64,000 nucleotides of DNA from Candidatus Saccharibacteria bacterium oral taxon 955 (GCA_010202265.1 CP047918.1:124001-188000), one strand, 5' to 3'. Positions 34,998 through 43,146 are shown, counted from the first letter of the stretch. Program-made: numbers and translations. The notes: generated from the sequence alone by a model not told the origin.

Positions 34998-35047
34998 AAC
35001 GGTTGTCTCACGAAAACTTCGTGACCGTAGTTTGAAGGGAGGCCCTC
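34998..35047 (+). promoter_or_regulatory. Conserved leader hairpin of duplicated cassette
   Basis: ACGGT...ACCGT and CACGAA...TTCGTG form a bulged hairpin just before a GAAGGGAGG ribosome-binding site. The same sequence precedes the second copy at 35609-35661. Such conservation outside the coding frame indicates a functional leader. Confidence 0.65.
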
Positions 35048-35383
35048 ATGAAGGGGTTTGACATTAAGGTTGAGGGTCTGGAAGATATCGTCGACAAGGC
35101 GGGCGAGGTGGTCGTGGAGTACCCCACGTTTGAAGAGGTACTGAACGCCCGTAACAGGGGCTTGAGCGTAACAATAAGGTCTCTCTGGCTTCGTATCAAT
35201 AGAGGGGCTATTTCCAGGCTCGAATGCTATAGTATTAGGCTTCAAGAAATAGCAAATGTAAATTATGACTTGAAGGAGAGAACTTATTCCTTTGAGGGTA
35301 CATCATTGTTGGTTCGTACTGTTAGAAGATTCCAAGTCGTCGTCTATATAGATAAAGACAGGGCGTATATGTTTTCTAAATAG
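35048..35383 (+). CDS. Unknown protein, paralogue A of tandem pair
   Basis: 111 residues. It starts MKGFDIKVEGL and has the pattern PTFEEVLNARNRGLSVTIRSLWLRINRGAI, predicted alpha/beta. It shares N-terminus, RINxGAI block and YSFxG block with the gene at 35662. I recognise no family. A strong GAAGGGAGG ribosome-binding site precedes the ATG. A 16-bp hairpin follows, sharing a base with the stop codon. Confidence 0.7.
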   Translation: MKGFDIKVEGLEDIVDKAGEVVVEYPTFEEVLNARNRGLSVTIRSLWLRINRGAISRLECYSIRLQEIANVNYDLKERTYSFEGTSLLVRTVRRFQVVVYIDKDRAYMFSK

Positions 35384-35432
35384 AGCCTGACCCAGAAGTT
35401 GAGCCTGCTCCTTCTGGGTCGGGCTCAATTTC
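35383..35432 (+). terminator. Hairpin terminator, cassette copy 1
   Basis: A 16-bp stem (35383-35398 with 35411-35426, one T-G pair), then AATTTCAT. Stem strength is high but the T-tract is short. Confidence 0.7.
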
Positions 35433-35553
35433 ATATGTCGTGATCAGGTTGCTGCTATATGCCCTCCCGAGCTTGTTGGCAAAGCTTTAGGGTGTTTACC
35501 TAATTTTTTCATCTGCGGGCCTAGGGCGATCTGCAGTTTAGCCCTATCTCATT

Positions 35554-36094
35554 TGGAAAATGCTTAAAGTTGCAAAAAGCCTATATATAATTTACTATCA
35601 CTACCATAACAACGGTTGTCTCACGAAAACTTCGTGACCGTAGTTTGAAGGGAGGCCCTACATGAAGGGGCTTGACATTAAGGTTGAGGGACTTAAATGT
35701 CCCGGCATCGTAACAATCGAATCCCTGATAACATACCCCCCTCTCGAGGAGGTAATAAGGGCGTATAAGAAGGGGCTAGGTGTCGAGGTTGGCTATTTAT
35801 ACACCCGTATTAATGAGGGTGCTATAAAAGAAGTTGACTACCACACGCTGACCCTCCATCGAGTGTTGGAGGTTAAGTGTAACACGAAAAGAAACAAGTA
35901 TTCTTTTCGAGGCTCTCACGAGTTTGTCTCTAGGAGCTCGTCATTCGGGCAATGTATAGCTAGGACTGAATACCTGGGCTATAAAGTGGTTGTTCACAAG
36001 GGAGGTGCCTATATGGCCCTCGCTAGCTCCCGTCTCTGATCGAGCCTGAACTAGAAGTTGAGCCTGCTCCTTCTGGGTCGGGCTCAATTTCATA
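35554..36094 (+). repeat. Duplicated cassette, copy 2
   Basis: It begins GGAAAATGCTTAA, the 3' end of recJ repeated, so this copy derives from a recJ-adjacent original. It carries the same leader, a diverged gene and a partly degraded version of the same hairpin (36042-36057 with 36070-36085, with extra mismatches). The 118 bp between copies hold no gene. Confidence 0.85.
35662..36039 (+). CDS. Unknown protein, paralogue B of tandem pair
   Basis: 125 residues. MKGLDIKVEGL at the start is nearly identical to the neighbour at 35048; the rest is about a third identical, with a longer C-terminus (VSRSSSFGQCIARTEYLGYKVVVHKGGAY). The leader and ribosome-binding site are identical to copy 1. It ends in TGA, a rare stop here. 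The divergence with conserved flanks suggests specialisation after duplication. Function unknown. Confidence 0.7.
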   Translation: MKGLDIKVEGLKCPGIVTIESLITYPPLEEVIRAYKKGLGVEVGYLYTRINEGAIKEVDYHTLTLHRVLEVKCNTKRNKYSFRGSHEFVSRSSSFGQCIARTEYLGYKVVVHKGGAYMALASSRL

Positions 36095-36105
36095 GAGCGT
36101 GGTAT

Positions 36106-36134
36106 TTGCAAATCGTCGCTCCATCTGTTACAAT
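36106..36134 (+). promoter_or_regulatory. rpsU promoter (leaderless)
   Basis: TTGCAA (36106-36111) and TACAAT (36129-36134) with a 17-bp spacer; the rpsU ATG begins only 9 bp after the -10 box. With the usual start about 7 bp after -10, the mRNA would begin within a few bases of the ATG. Confidence 0.7.
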
Positions 36135-36143
36135 AGTGCCGAT

Positions 36144-36359
36144 ATGGTACAAGTTACACGAAAAGATGAACGTGAAGCGAACGAGAATATCATTCGTCGC
36201 TTCAATCGTAAAGTATTGCAGAGTGGCGTACTTGCAAAAGCGAGGGCTTCGATGCGTTTTTCTAAGCCACTGAGCAAAACTGAGCGTCGTCAAATGGCAA
36301 TCATCCGCAAGGAACGAAAAGCAGATAAAGTAGCGAAAATGCGCCTCGGAATCCGCTAG
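36144..36359 (+). CDS. rpsU: Ribosomal protein bS21
   Basis: 71 residues. MVQVTRKDEREANENIIRRFNRKV matches the family start; a longer frame from 36099 is rejected because it runs through the promoter. The C-terminus is strongly basic (KERKADKVAKMRLGIR). bS21 sits at the 30S mRNA exit side. It is followed by yqeY at a 3-bp gap, the common rpsU-yqeY pair. Confidence 0.9.
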   Translation: MVQVTRKDEREANENIIRRFNRKVLQSGVLAKARASMRFSKPLSKTERRQMAIIRKERKADKVAKMRLGIR

Positions 36360-36362
36360 TCA

Positions 36363-36818
36363 ATGACGCTTAAAGAACGAATCAACGACGAAATGAAAGC
36401 CGCCCTTCTTGGCGGCAATCGTTTTGCGGGAGAGGTTTTGCGTAATCTCAAAGCGGCAATTCTCAATGAAGAGGTGGCTACAGGCAGGCGTGATGAGGGC
36501 CTGGACGACTCGGGTGTTGAGAAGGTTGTTGCTCGTGAGGTTAAAAAACGTACAGAAAGCGCCAAGATATATCGCGACAATGGCCGTCCTGAGTTGGCGG
36601 AGCCAGAAGAGCGAGAGATCGAGGTGCTAAAGGTATATCTACCAACTCAGCTGACTGAGGATGAGCTGACGACGCTTGTCGAGCAAAAGATCGCTGAGCT
36701 TGGTGTCTCTGGCTCGCAGGCTATAGGCCAGGTGATTGGTGCGATAAAAGCAGAGGTTGGTAATAAAGCTGACGGCGCGACACTAGCTAATATTGTAAAA
36801 AATACACTATCTAAATAA
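36363..36818 (+). CDS. yqeY: YqeY (GatB/YqeY domain) protein
   Basis: 151 residues, all-helical. LKAAILNEEVATGR and LPTQLTEDEL ... ANIVKNTL are typical of YqeY. The domain resembles the tail of GatB, which binds tRNA in the amidotransferase, but stand-alone YqeY has no firm role. It lies between rpsU and adk on one strand with short gaps. Confidence 0.88.
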   Translation: MTLKERINDEMKAALLGGNRFAGEVLRNLKAAILNEEVATGRRDEGLDDSGVEKVVAREVKKRTESAKIYRDNGRPELAEPEEREIEVLKVYLPTQLTEDELTTLVEQKIAELGVSGSQAIGQVIGAIKAEVGNKADGATLANIVKNTLSK

Positions 36819-36837
36819 TTTTTGAGAGGAAACTAAT

Positions 36838-37389
36838 ATGATTCTTTTGTTTGGTCCAACAGGTGCAGGAAAAAGCATGCAGGGTCAAATGTTGGCCGTC
36901 CGACAGGGCTGGAAGTGGCTTTCTACCGGAGAGATGCTTCGACAGAGCACTGACCCGGAGGTGATAGAAACTCTCAAATCGGGCGAGCTCGTTAGCGACG
37001 AGCTTACCTATCATGTATTTGAGTCGGCTGTTCAGGATGCGCGTGATAAGAAATACCCAAATATAATTATCGACGGATTTCCTCGCACCAAAGAGCAGGC
37101 GGCGTGGCTTGACCAATATATGGAGGAGATGAACGAGAAAATTGACGTCGTTGTCGTACTTGAAGTACCTGAGGCAGAGATTATGGCGCGTCTCGAAAAG
37201 CGCCATCGTATGGAGGACACGCCAGAGACAATTGCAAGGCGCATGACTATCTACCGACAAAAAATGTATCCAGTGCTCGGCACTTTTGCTGAAGCAGGTG
37301 TAAAGATCGTTCATCTAGATGGTACTGGTACGGCAGGTGAGGTACACGACCGCATCTTTGACGAGGTTACTGCGGCATGTCAGGGCTAA
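36838..37389 (+). CDS. adk: Adenylate kinase (short form)
   Basis: 183 residues. P-loop GPTGAGKS (canonical GxPGxGKG), NMP-binding TGEMLRQ, DGFPRT and the arginine block RRMTIYRQK are seen. The LID is the short form without zinc cysteines. It interconverts AMP, ADP and ATP, useful to a cell that imports nucleotides. The changed P-loop Ser could alter the substrate, so another NMP kinase is possible. It overlaps map by 13 bp. Confidence 0.85.
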   Translation: MILLFGPTGAGKSMQGQMLAVRQGWKWLSTGEMLRQSTDPEVIETLKSGELVSDELTYHVFESAVQDARDKKYPNIIIDGFPRTKEQAAWLDQYMEEMNEKIDVVVVLEVPEAEIMARLEKRHRMEDTPETIARRMTIYRQKMYPVLGTFAEAGVKIVHLDGTGTAGEVHDRIFDEVTAACQG

Positions 37390-38141
37390 TCACTGGGGAG
37401 AAGACGCCTGAGCAGATGCAGGCAATGCGCGAGGGGGGCAAGATACTTGCTCAGATATTTGATGACATTAGAGGATATGTTCGATCTGGGCTGACCGAAC
37501 AGGATATTGATAAATTTGTTGACACAAAGATCAAAGAGTATGGCGCAAGTGCTACATATAAGACTAGTGAAGTGAACTTCCCTGGTGCAATTTGTATCAG
37601 TACGAATGATGAGATTGTTCACGGGGTGCCTAGTAGTTACGTACTACGTAAGGGCGATGTAGTTAGTTTTGATCTGGTGATCACATACAAGGACATGAAG
37701 ACTGATTCAGCATTTACGATGGTTGTCGATGAACAACCAAAGGGTGCAGTGAAGCATCTTCTTTCGGCAACAGAGCGTAGTCTGTACGCTGGGATTGATG
37801 CGATTAAAGGGCCGGTTTATACGGGAGATATCGGCGCGGCAATTGAAAGGGTGCTAAAAGACGCGAAACTAGGGATTGTTCGTGAGCTTGTTGGACACGG
37901 TGTAGGTCTCAAGATGCATATGCCACCCGATATACCAAACTATGGGCGCAAGGGGACTGGTGTTTTACTCAAGCCAGGTGACACAATTGCTATTGAGCCA
38001 ATGGCAACTCTCGGTGGTGAGGGTATTATTGAGCTTGACGATGGTTGGACTTATGCTACGCGCGACGACAGTCTGGCGGCACACTTTGAGCACACCGTAT
38101 TAATCACCGAAAGCGGTGCAGAAATTATCACTAAGGCGTAA
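37377..38141 (+). CDS. map: Methionine aminopeptidase type I
   Basis: 254 residues. It removes initiator Met after deformylation. Metal ligands lie in SFDLVITYKDMKTDSAF (two Asp), GHGVGLKMH (His), IAIEP (Glu) and FEHTVLIT (Glu). It has no N-terminal SH3-zinc extension. Its start lies inside adk. The adk-map pair also occurs in the ribosomal spc region of many bacteria; here it follows rpsU-yqeY. Confidence 0.93.
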   Translation: MSGLITGEKTPEQMQAMREGGKILAQIFDDIRGYVRSGLTEQDIDKFVDTKIKEYGASATYKTSEVNFPGAICISTNDEIVHGVPSSYVLRKGDVVSFDLVITYKDMKTDSAFTMVVDEQPKGAVKHLLSATERSLYAGIDAIKGPVYTGDIGAAIERVLKDAKLGIVRELVGHGVGLKMHMPPDIPNYGRKGTGVLLKPGDTIAIEPMATLGGEGIIELDDGWTYATRDDSLAAHFEHTVLITESGAEIITKA

Positions 38142-38162
38142 CTGCAACCACAAGGGTTATGC

Positions 38163-38168
38163 TATAAT
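38163..38168 (+). promoter_or_regulatory. -10 box for ftsA (leaderless)
   Basis: A perfect TATAAT lies 8 bp before the ftsA ATG at 38177 and no Shine-Dalgarno site fits between. No clear -35 box is seen. Confidence 0.6.
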
Positions 38169-38176
38169 AGCCCTAT

Positions 38177-39412
38177 ATGCAAGAACAATCTCGATACGCA
38201 GTCGGAATTGATGTCGGTACAACGATGATTCGTTGTGTGGTGGGGCATGTCGATCCGGCGACTGGCACCCCAACGATTGTCGGTGTCGGGCAAGCTCCAA
38301 ATACCGGTATGCGAAAAGGGACAGTGGCTAATCTGAGCGGTCCTGCACATGCTATCGATCAAGCACTTCTCGAAGCGGAGAGGATGAGCGGACATCAGGT
38401 AGATGATGCTACGGTTAGTATCAATGGTTCGCACATTACGAGTACAAAAACCGATGGAATGATTGCAGTTGGCATGGCCGATCACGAGATCAACGATGAA
38501 GATCTCGGGCGTATTGAAGAAGTGGCGACGACTGGAAAGCTGCCAGCAAATCGCAAGATTCTAGAGGTTGTGCCATTTAGCTACACCCTTGATGGCCAGG
38601 GTGGCATTAAAGACCCGATAGGAATGAGCGGAACTCGTCTAGAGATTAGTGCTAACGTTATATCAGCAATGGCGCCATATGTATCTAATCTACAAAAAGC
38701 TGCGGAAATGGCGACTGTATCTACCAATGAGATTATCCCATCTGCAACAGCGTCAGCAAAGGCAGTACTGGGTGAGTCGCAGATAGAGAGCGGTGTCGCG
38801 GTAATTGATATTGGTGGCTCCACGACGGGCGTAGCCGTGTTCGAGGAGGGCGATCTTCAGTATGTTGGTGTGGTCCCTATGGGGGGCATTAATATTACAA
38901 ATGACCTTGCAATTGGACTTAAAACTGATCCAGAGGTTGCTGAGAAGGTCAAGCTCAAATATGCTGTAGCGGTCGGACATGCCGATAATGAGAGCGTGAG
39001 TATAGAGCAAGATAAAGAGACCTTGTCTTTCATGACGCGTGATATTGACGAGATTGTTGAAGCTCGTCTTGAGGAGATTTTTGAATCTGTTAATCGTGAG
39101 CTTAAGAAAGCTGGTCGGGCTGGCAGGCTGCCAAGCGGAGTTGTTCTAGTTGGTGGTACGTCAAACATCAAAGGTATTGCTGAGTTTGCCAAGAAGCAGC
39201 TCGGGGTGGCCGCTCGTGTGGGTAAGGCGACTGGTTTTGGTGGTGTTGCCGACGATATAGATAAGCCTCAGTATGCTACTGCTGTGGGTTTAATGCTAAT
39301 TGATGCTGAGCGTACGGCGGTAAGCAAAAATAAGCAACCCAGCAAAGGGGGCGGTGCGATCAAGGGTGCCGGCGGTATATTTAGTAATTTCTTGAAGCGA
39401 TTTAAATCCTAA
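38177..39412 (+). CDS. ftsA: Cell division protein FtsA
   Basis: 411 residues. The actin-like fold has GIDVGTTMIR (phosphate 1), VIDIGGSTTGVAVFEEG (phosphate 2) and VVLVGGTSNIKGI (adenosine). The 1C subdomain, unique to FtsA, is in the SLNGSHITST-like region (SINGSHITSTK). The C-terminal FSNFLKRFKS is an amphipathic membrane anchor. It tethers FtsZ at the septum. It sits before ftsZ without the usual ftsQ/mur cluster. Confidence 0.94.
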   Translation: MQEQSRYAVGIDVGTTMIRCVVGHVDPATGTPTIVGVGQAPNTGMRKGTVANLSGPAHAIDQALLEAERMSGHQVDDATVSINGSHITSTKTDGMIAVGMADHEINDEDLGRIEEVATTGKLPANRKILEVVPFSYTLDGQGGIKDPIGMSGTRLEISANVISAMAPYVSNLQKAAEMATVSTNEIIPSATASAKAVLGESQIESGVAVIDIGGSTTGVAVFEEGDLQYVGVVPMGGINITNDLAIGLKTDPEVAEKVKLKYAVAVGHADNESVSIEQDKETLSFMTRDIDEIVEARLEEIFESVNRELKKAGRAGRLPSGVVLVGGTSNIKGIAEFAKKQLGVAARVGKATGFGGVADDIDKPQYATAVGLMLIDAERTAVSKNKQPSKGGGAIKGAGGIFSNFLKRFKS

Positions 39413-39442
39413 TTGTTCTCTCGTGAACAACAATGGTATACT
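39413..39442 (+). promoter_or_regulatory. ftsZ promoter
   Basis: TTGTTC (39413-39418) and TATACT (39437-39442) with an 18-bp spacer. The -35 lies in a TTGTTC/GAACAA inverted repeat (39413-39430), a candidate operator. Confidence 0.55.
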
Positions 39443-39489
39443 GGGATAAGATAGTTATTCGTCATGAGTAAAGGGGAGTAGAGGAAACG

Positions 39490-40683
39490 ATGCCAGAAGT
39501 AAAACCGAGTGAAATTCAGACATTCGCTAGCATCAAGGTTGTTGGTGTCGGCGGTGCGGGTGGCTCTGCTGTTAACCGTATGAAAGACGCTGGTCTTGTC
39601 GGCGTTCAGTTTATTGCAATGAATACCGATGCCCAGGCGCTCCACAACTCCAAGGCAGACATCAAAATCCATCTAGGACACAATACAACAAACGGTCTCG
39701 GTGCCGGTGCCGACCCTAGTGTTGGCGAGGCTGCTGCGCGTGAATCGATTGATGAGATTCGTGACGCAATTGAAGGTGCTGATATGGTGTTTGTGACGAT
39801 CGGTGCTGGTGGTGGCACGGGCTCTGGGGCTGGTCACGTAGTTGCTGAAGTAGCTCGCGATCTAGGCATCCTTTGCGTTGGAGTCGCAACCAAGCCATTT
39901 AGTTTCGAAGGAGAGAAGCGTCGAACTAATGCTGAGTGGGCGATTGCACAGCTTGGTAAGCAAGTCGATACACTTATCACAATCCCGAATGACCGCCTGC
40001 TTCAGACGATCGATCGACGTACGCCCCTTCTAGAGACTTTCAAGATTGCTGATGACGTCCTCCGTCAGGGCGTTCAGGGAATCTCTGAGCTTATTACTGA
40101 ACATGGCTTGATTAACCTCGACTTTGCGGACGTCAAGGCAATTATGAGCAATGCTGGTAGTGCTCTAATGGGTATTGGGCGAGCTAGCGGAGATGGTCGC
40201 GCAGCACAAGCTGCCCAGCAGGCGATTGAGAGTCCGTTGATCGAGGTTTCGATTGATGGAGCAAAGGGTGTCCTTTTCAATGTAACTGGTGGCTACGACA
40301 TGAGTATGTCTGAGATTCAAGAGGCGGCAGAGATTATCACGAGTGCAGTTTCTCCAGATGCAAACATTATCTTTGGTGCTACGCTCAAGCCTGAACTTGA
40401 GGATGAGCTGATTATCACAGTAATTGCTACGGGGTTTGATAGCGCCTACTTCCATCAGCAGGCGGCAGAGTTTGACAAGACGTCTGATGAGGAGAAGCAT
40501 ATAGACACAATCGATAACGCCGTTCAGTCGATTGATATGGATCTTAGTCACACTGAAGCGGCGGAGCATTTTGCTAGCGAGACGACCAATGATATCTGGA
40601 ATCAGCCTACCGAAGATGAGGATGATGATACGCCAGCATTCCTGCGTCGTCGCAAAAAGCATAATTCAACAGATGAGCTTTAA
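39490..40683 (+). CDS. ftsZ: Cell division GTPase FtsZ
   Basis: 397 residues. The tubulin signature GAGGGTGSGAG, NTDAQAL and the synergy-loop sequence NLDFADVKAIM are intact. The conserved C-terminal peptide is DTPAFLRRRKKH, the site that meets FtsA. The ATG has AAAGGGGAG and GAGGAAA upstream. Confidence 0.97.
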   Translation: MPEVKPSEIQTFASIKVVGVGGAGGSAVNRMKDAGLVGVQFIAMNTDAQALHNSKADIKIHLGHNTTNGLGAGADPSVGEAAARESIDEIRDAIEGADMVFVTIGAGGGTGSGAGHVVAEVARDLGILCVGVATKPFSFEGEKRRTNAEWAIAQLGKQVDTLITIPNDRLLQTIDRRTPLLETFKIADDVLRQGVQGISELITEHGLINLDFADVKAIMSNAGSALMGIGRASGDGRAAQAAQQAIESPLIEVSIDGAKGVLFNVTGGYDMSMSEIQEAAEIITSAVSPDANIIFGATLKPELEDELIITVIATGFDSAYFHQQAAEFDKTSDEEKHIDTIDNAVQSIDMDLSHTEAAEHFASETTNDIWNQPTEDEDDDTPAFLRRRKKHNSTDEL

Positions 40684-40708
40684 GATTTAAGGAGAGTTTG
40701 TTAATCTA

Positions 40709-41158
40709 ATGGCGCATAACTACAAAATAGGTGATAGTCGCGTCTTGGAGTCTCGTGAGTCGGCCGATGGCATTACGATTCGTCGGCGACGTGAGACGAT
40801 GGATGGAAAATACCGATTTACTACCTATGAACGTATCGAACACCCTAACCTTGCCGTAATAAAACAAGGTGGATCTAGAGAATTGTTTGACCGAGAGAAG
40901 TTGGCTGGTGCAATTCGTCGTTCGGTTGGCAAGTTTTTTAAGTCTGAGATTGAAATCGAAGAGATTATAAATCACGTAGAAGAGCGTTTATACGGCCTAG
41001 GTGAAAATGAAATACCATCGGCTCAAATTGGAGAGTTCGTTCTCGATGAGCTCGCGGCGAAGAATGAAGTTGCTTATGTGCGGTTTGCCAGCGTGTTTCA
41101 TAAGTTCAAAACACTTGACGATTTCGTGAAAATCCTTGAACAGCGCAGGAGGGGGTAG
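40709..41158 (+). CDS. nrdR: NrdR-like ATP-cone protein without zinc ribbon
   Basis: 149 residues. DSRVLESRESADGITIRRRRETMDGKYRFTTYERIE aligns with the NrdR start, but the four cysteines that bind zinc in NrdR are replaced. The ATP-cone (about 48-138: VIKQGGSRELFDREKL ... AYVRFASVFHKF) is intact. NrdR represses ribonucleotide reductase genes. Without the zinc ribbon DNA binding must differ or be lost. No ribonucleotide reductase gene is near. Symbol tentative. Confidence 0.78.
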   Translation: MAHNYKIGDSRVLESRESADGITIRRRRETMDGKYRFTTYERIEHPNLAVIKQGGSRELFDREKLAGAIRRSVGKFFKSEIEIEEIINHVEERLYGLGENEIPSAQIGEFVLDELAAKNEVAYVRFASVFHKFKTLDDFVKILEQRRRG

Positions 41159-41164
41159 TTTCAT

Positions 41165-41440
41165 ATGAGGGTAGTAGTGGTAACCAAGGCTCAGACTGAC
41201 TACGCACGTACGGTGGAAACTTTTTTAGAGGATTTTTCTCGGCAGACGGGTCGCGTGCTTGAAGTGCTTGACCCAGAAACGCCAGAGGGAGAGTCATTTT
41301 GTCGTGCGCATGATATTTTGCAATATCCATCTGTTGTCGCTCTTGGTAATGTCGGCGGCATGGAAGTCGTGCAGCATATATGGTCTGGTGCGCTACTGCC
41401 TACGATAAATGAGGTGAATTACTATGCCTCGCAAAACTGA
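41165..41440 (+). CDS. Thioredoxin-fold protein lacking CxxC
   Basis: 91 residues: beta-alpha-beta start RVVVVTKAQTDYARTVETFL, then ILQYPSVVAL with the cis-proline of thioredoxin folds. The usual CxxC position reads TKAQTD, so no redox pair is present; one Cys remains (FCRAHDI). It overlaps the VKOR start by 17 bp, so the two are coupled. It may present a substrate or regulate VKOR instead of exchanging disulfides. Confidence 0.65.
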   Translation: MRVVVVTKAQTDYARTVETFLEDFSRQTGRVLEVLDPETPEGESFCRAHDILQYPSVVALGNVGGMEVVQHIWSGALLPTINEVNYYASQN

Positions 41441-42032
41441 GATTACTGACAAGCAGCGAAGAACTATATATAGTATATTGCTGGCTGGAAGCCTTTTGGG
41501 GACACTTGCGTCACTTGTACTGTCGCACGAGGCCATAGTTTTGGCGCGTGAGGCAAACGCTGTACTTAGCTGTGATCTTAATTCGGTAGTAAGTTGTGGC
41601 GCGGTAGCGAGGCATGCATCGGCATATATTTTCGGGATTCCAAACAGTTTCATCGGTATGCTAGCTATGCCAGTATTTGTGACGATTGCAGTGGCCGGGA
41701 TTAGTGGGACTATTTTCCCACGATGGTTCCTGAAGGCGGCGCAACTGGGGGCGATATTTAGTTTGCTGTGTTTGGGCTGGATGTTCTACATGAGTTACGT
41801 TGTTATTGGGGCGCTTTGCCCGTGGTGTTTGGTGATGGATGTCGCCTTTTTGCTGATTGTATATGCTTTGATTCGCTATAACGCACTAACCGATAATCTA
41901 TGCCTTAAGGGTCGTGTTGAGGTGTTTATAAAAAATATAGTTCAGAAAAATTACGATGCGTTTATATTTTTATCAATTGCCGTACTCGCTATATCGGCGA
42001 TTATCCTGAAATACGGAAGTCAGCTTTTTTAG
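41424..42032 (+). CDS. VKOR family membrane disulfide oxidoreductase
   Basis: 202 residues with five hydrophobic segments. CDLNSVVSCGAV is the loop cysteine pair and LCPWCLVMD the CxxC active site. Bacterial VKOR reoxidises DsbA-like thiol oxidases and replaces DsbB, making disulfides outside the membrane. Cys-rich exported proteins such as the LPHTG protein at 3818 are possible users. No DsbA is in the window unless the preceding gene is related. Confidence 0.92.
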   Translation: MPRKTEITDKQRRTIYSILLAGSLLGTLASLVLSHEAIVLAREANAVLSCDLNSVVSCGAVARHASAYIFGIPNSFIGMLAMPVFVTIAVAGISGTIFPRWFLKAAQLGAIFSLLCLGWMFYMSYVVIGALCPWCLVMDVAFLLIVYALIRYNALTDNLCLKGRVEVFIKNIVQKNYDAFIFLSIAVLAISAIILKYGSQLF

Positions 42033-42306
42033 AGATTTAGTTTTTTCCGGGTATCGTAAGTCGTACATAGACGTATGATATTTTGTTTCCGAAAAAAAGT
42101 GGAGTATAATAATTGTCAAGACGTCTGAGTGGCTATCAACCACGAGTCGTGGGAAGAAATCGTATCACGAGACTAGAACCCGCCGTTAGCTTGCGTAAAG
42201 AGCGAATTAAGCGCCAAAAAAGTATGATTGCTTCTTTTGGAATCGAGATGGTACCGCCCTTTTTGAGGGTTCTCGATAACAAAAGGAGATTTTTATTAGG
42301 AAAAAT
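42033..42306 (+). promoter_or_regulatory. Leader region of murI with promoter
   Basis: TTGTTT (42083-42088) and TATAAT (42105-42110) form a promoter with a 16-bp spacer, giving a ~190-nt leader before murI. Inside lie a GTGG/CCAC stem (near 42129-42143), a CACGA/TCGTG stem, and AAAGGAG at 42280. A frame from TTG 42113 runs through it but has no recognisable protein. No other gene is seen. Confidence 0.5.
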
Positions 42307-43146
42307 ATGGCGAACGATAGAGATTGTACTGACAGCTTACGATTAGCCGCGCGGGGTGTTGGCGGCAGTCCTGATCTTACTATTGGAGTCCTAGACTCGG
42401 GTATTGGTGGGCTGAATGTTCTCAGAGAGCTAGTAAGGATACTACCCAACGAGAGATATGTGTATTATGCTGATGAAAAAAATGCTCCCTATGGTGAAAA
42501 ACCCGAAGGGATAGTGAAATCACTTGTCGATGATGCAGTTGAATTTATGGTTGATCTTGGGGTGAAGGCCGTTGTGATTGCCTGCAACACAGCGACTAGC
42601 GTGGCTATAGACGAACTACGTGCAAAGTATAGCGTACCGATTATAGGTATGGAGCCAGCCATAAAGCCAGCTCTGATGACTGATAAAAGAGTGTTGCTGA
42701 TGGCCACACCCGTAACCATAAGAAGTGGTAGGCTTAAAAAGCTACTTAATAAGTCGGGTGAAGCGGATAGGGTTGATCTACTAGAAGCACCAAGACTAGT
42801 AGAATTTGCAGAAGCTAGCATGTTTGATTCGACTGAAGTTAAGCAGTATATAAGAGAGTTGTTGCAAGGGTATGATCTGAGTGCTTACTCGTCGCTAGTT
42901 TTGGGTTGTTCGCACTTTTCGTTTTTTAAATCTGTTTTTCGCAGTATTTTTCCAGAGAATATACAGATTTTTGATGGTAGCTGTGGTACGGCAGATAATC
43001 TAAAGGCAGTGTTATTGAGAAATAGTTTATGTGGTAATTCTGGTTTGAGCGTTGAGTACTGTTATTCTGGTGAGATTTTGTGTGATAAAGCTGAAATTAA
43101 ACGGTTAGATAGGCTCTGTGGAATATCAACAGAGGAGGGTGAATAG
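42307..43146 (+). CDS. murI: Glutamate racemase
   Basis: 279 residues. It makes D-glutamate for peptidoglycan. DSGIGGLNVL carries the substrate-binding Asp-Ser, ACNTAT the first catalytic Cys and GCSHF the second (canonical GCTHYP). The Asn-Thr and Ser/His context is intact, so it should be active. AAAGGAG lies about 20 nt upstream of ATG. It indicates a cell that can make at least part of its own wall precursor. Confidence 0.9.
   Translation: MANDRDCTDSLRLAARGVGGSPDLTIGVLDSGIGGLNVLRELVRILPNERYVYYADEKNAPYGEKPEGIVKSLVDDAVEFMVDLGVKAVVIACNTATSVAIDELRAKYSVPIIGMEPAIKPALMTDKRVLLMATPVTIRSGRLKKLLNKSGEADRVDLLEAPRLVEFAEASMFDSTEVKQYIRELLQGYDLSAYSSLVLGCSHFSFFKSVFRSIFPENIQIFDGSCGTADNLKAVLLRNSLCGNSGLSVEYCYSGEILCDKAEIKRLDRLCGISTEEGE

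Larger units (their letters stand above)
34943..35435 (+). repeat. Duplicated cassette, copy 1
   Basis: It begins with the last bases of recJ and ends after a 16-bp hairpin. It contains the gene at 35048 and is paired with copy 2 at 35554-36094. The 5' leader from about 34999 to the start codon (roughly 50 nt) is almost identical in both copies, while the reading frames have diverged. Confidence 0.85.

Noticed and set aside
42113..42346. Frame of 77 codons starting TTG before murI
   Set aside because: It begins two bases after a -10 box, has no recognisable family, and overlaps the murI start by 40 bp; more likely leader sequence than a gene.
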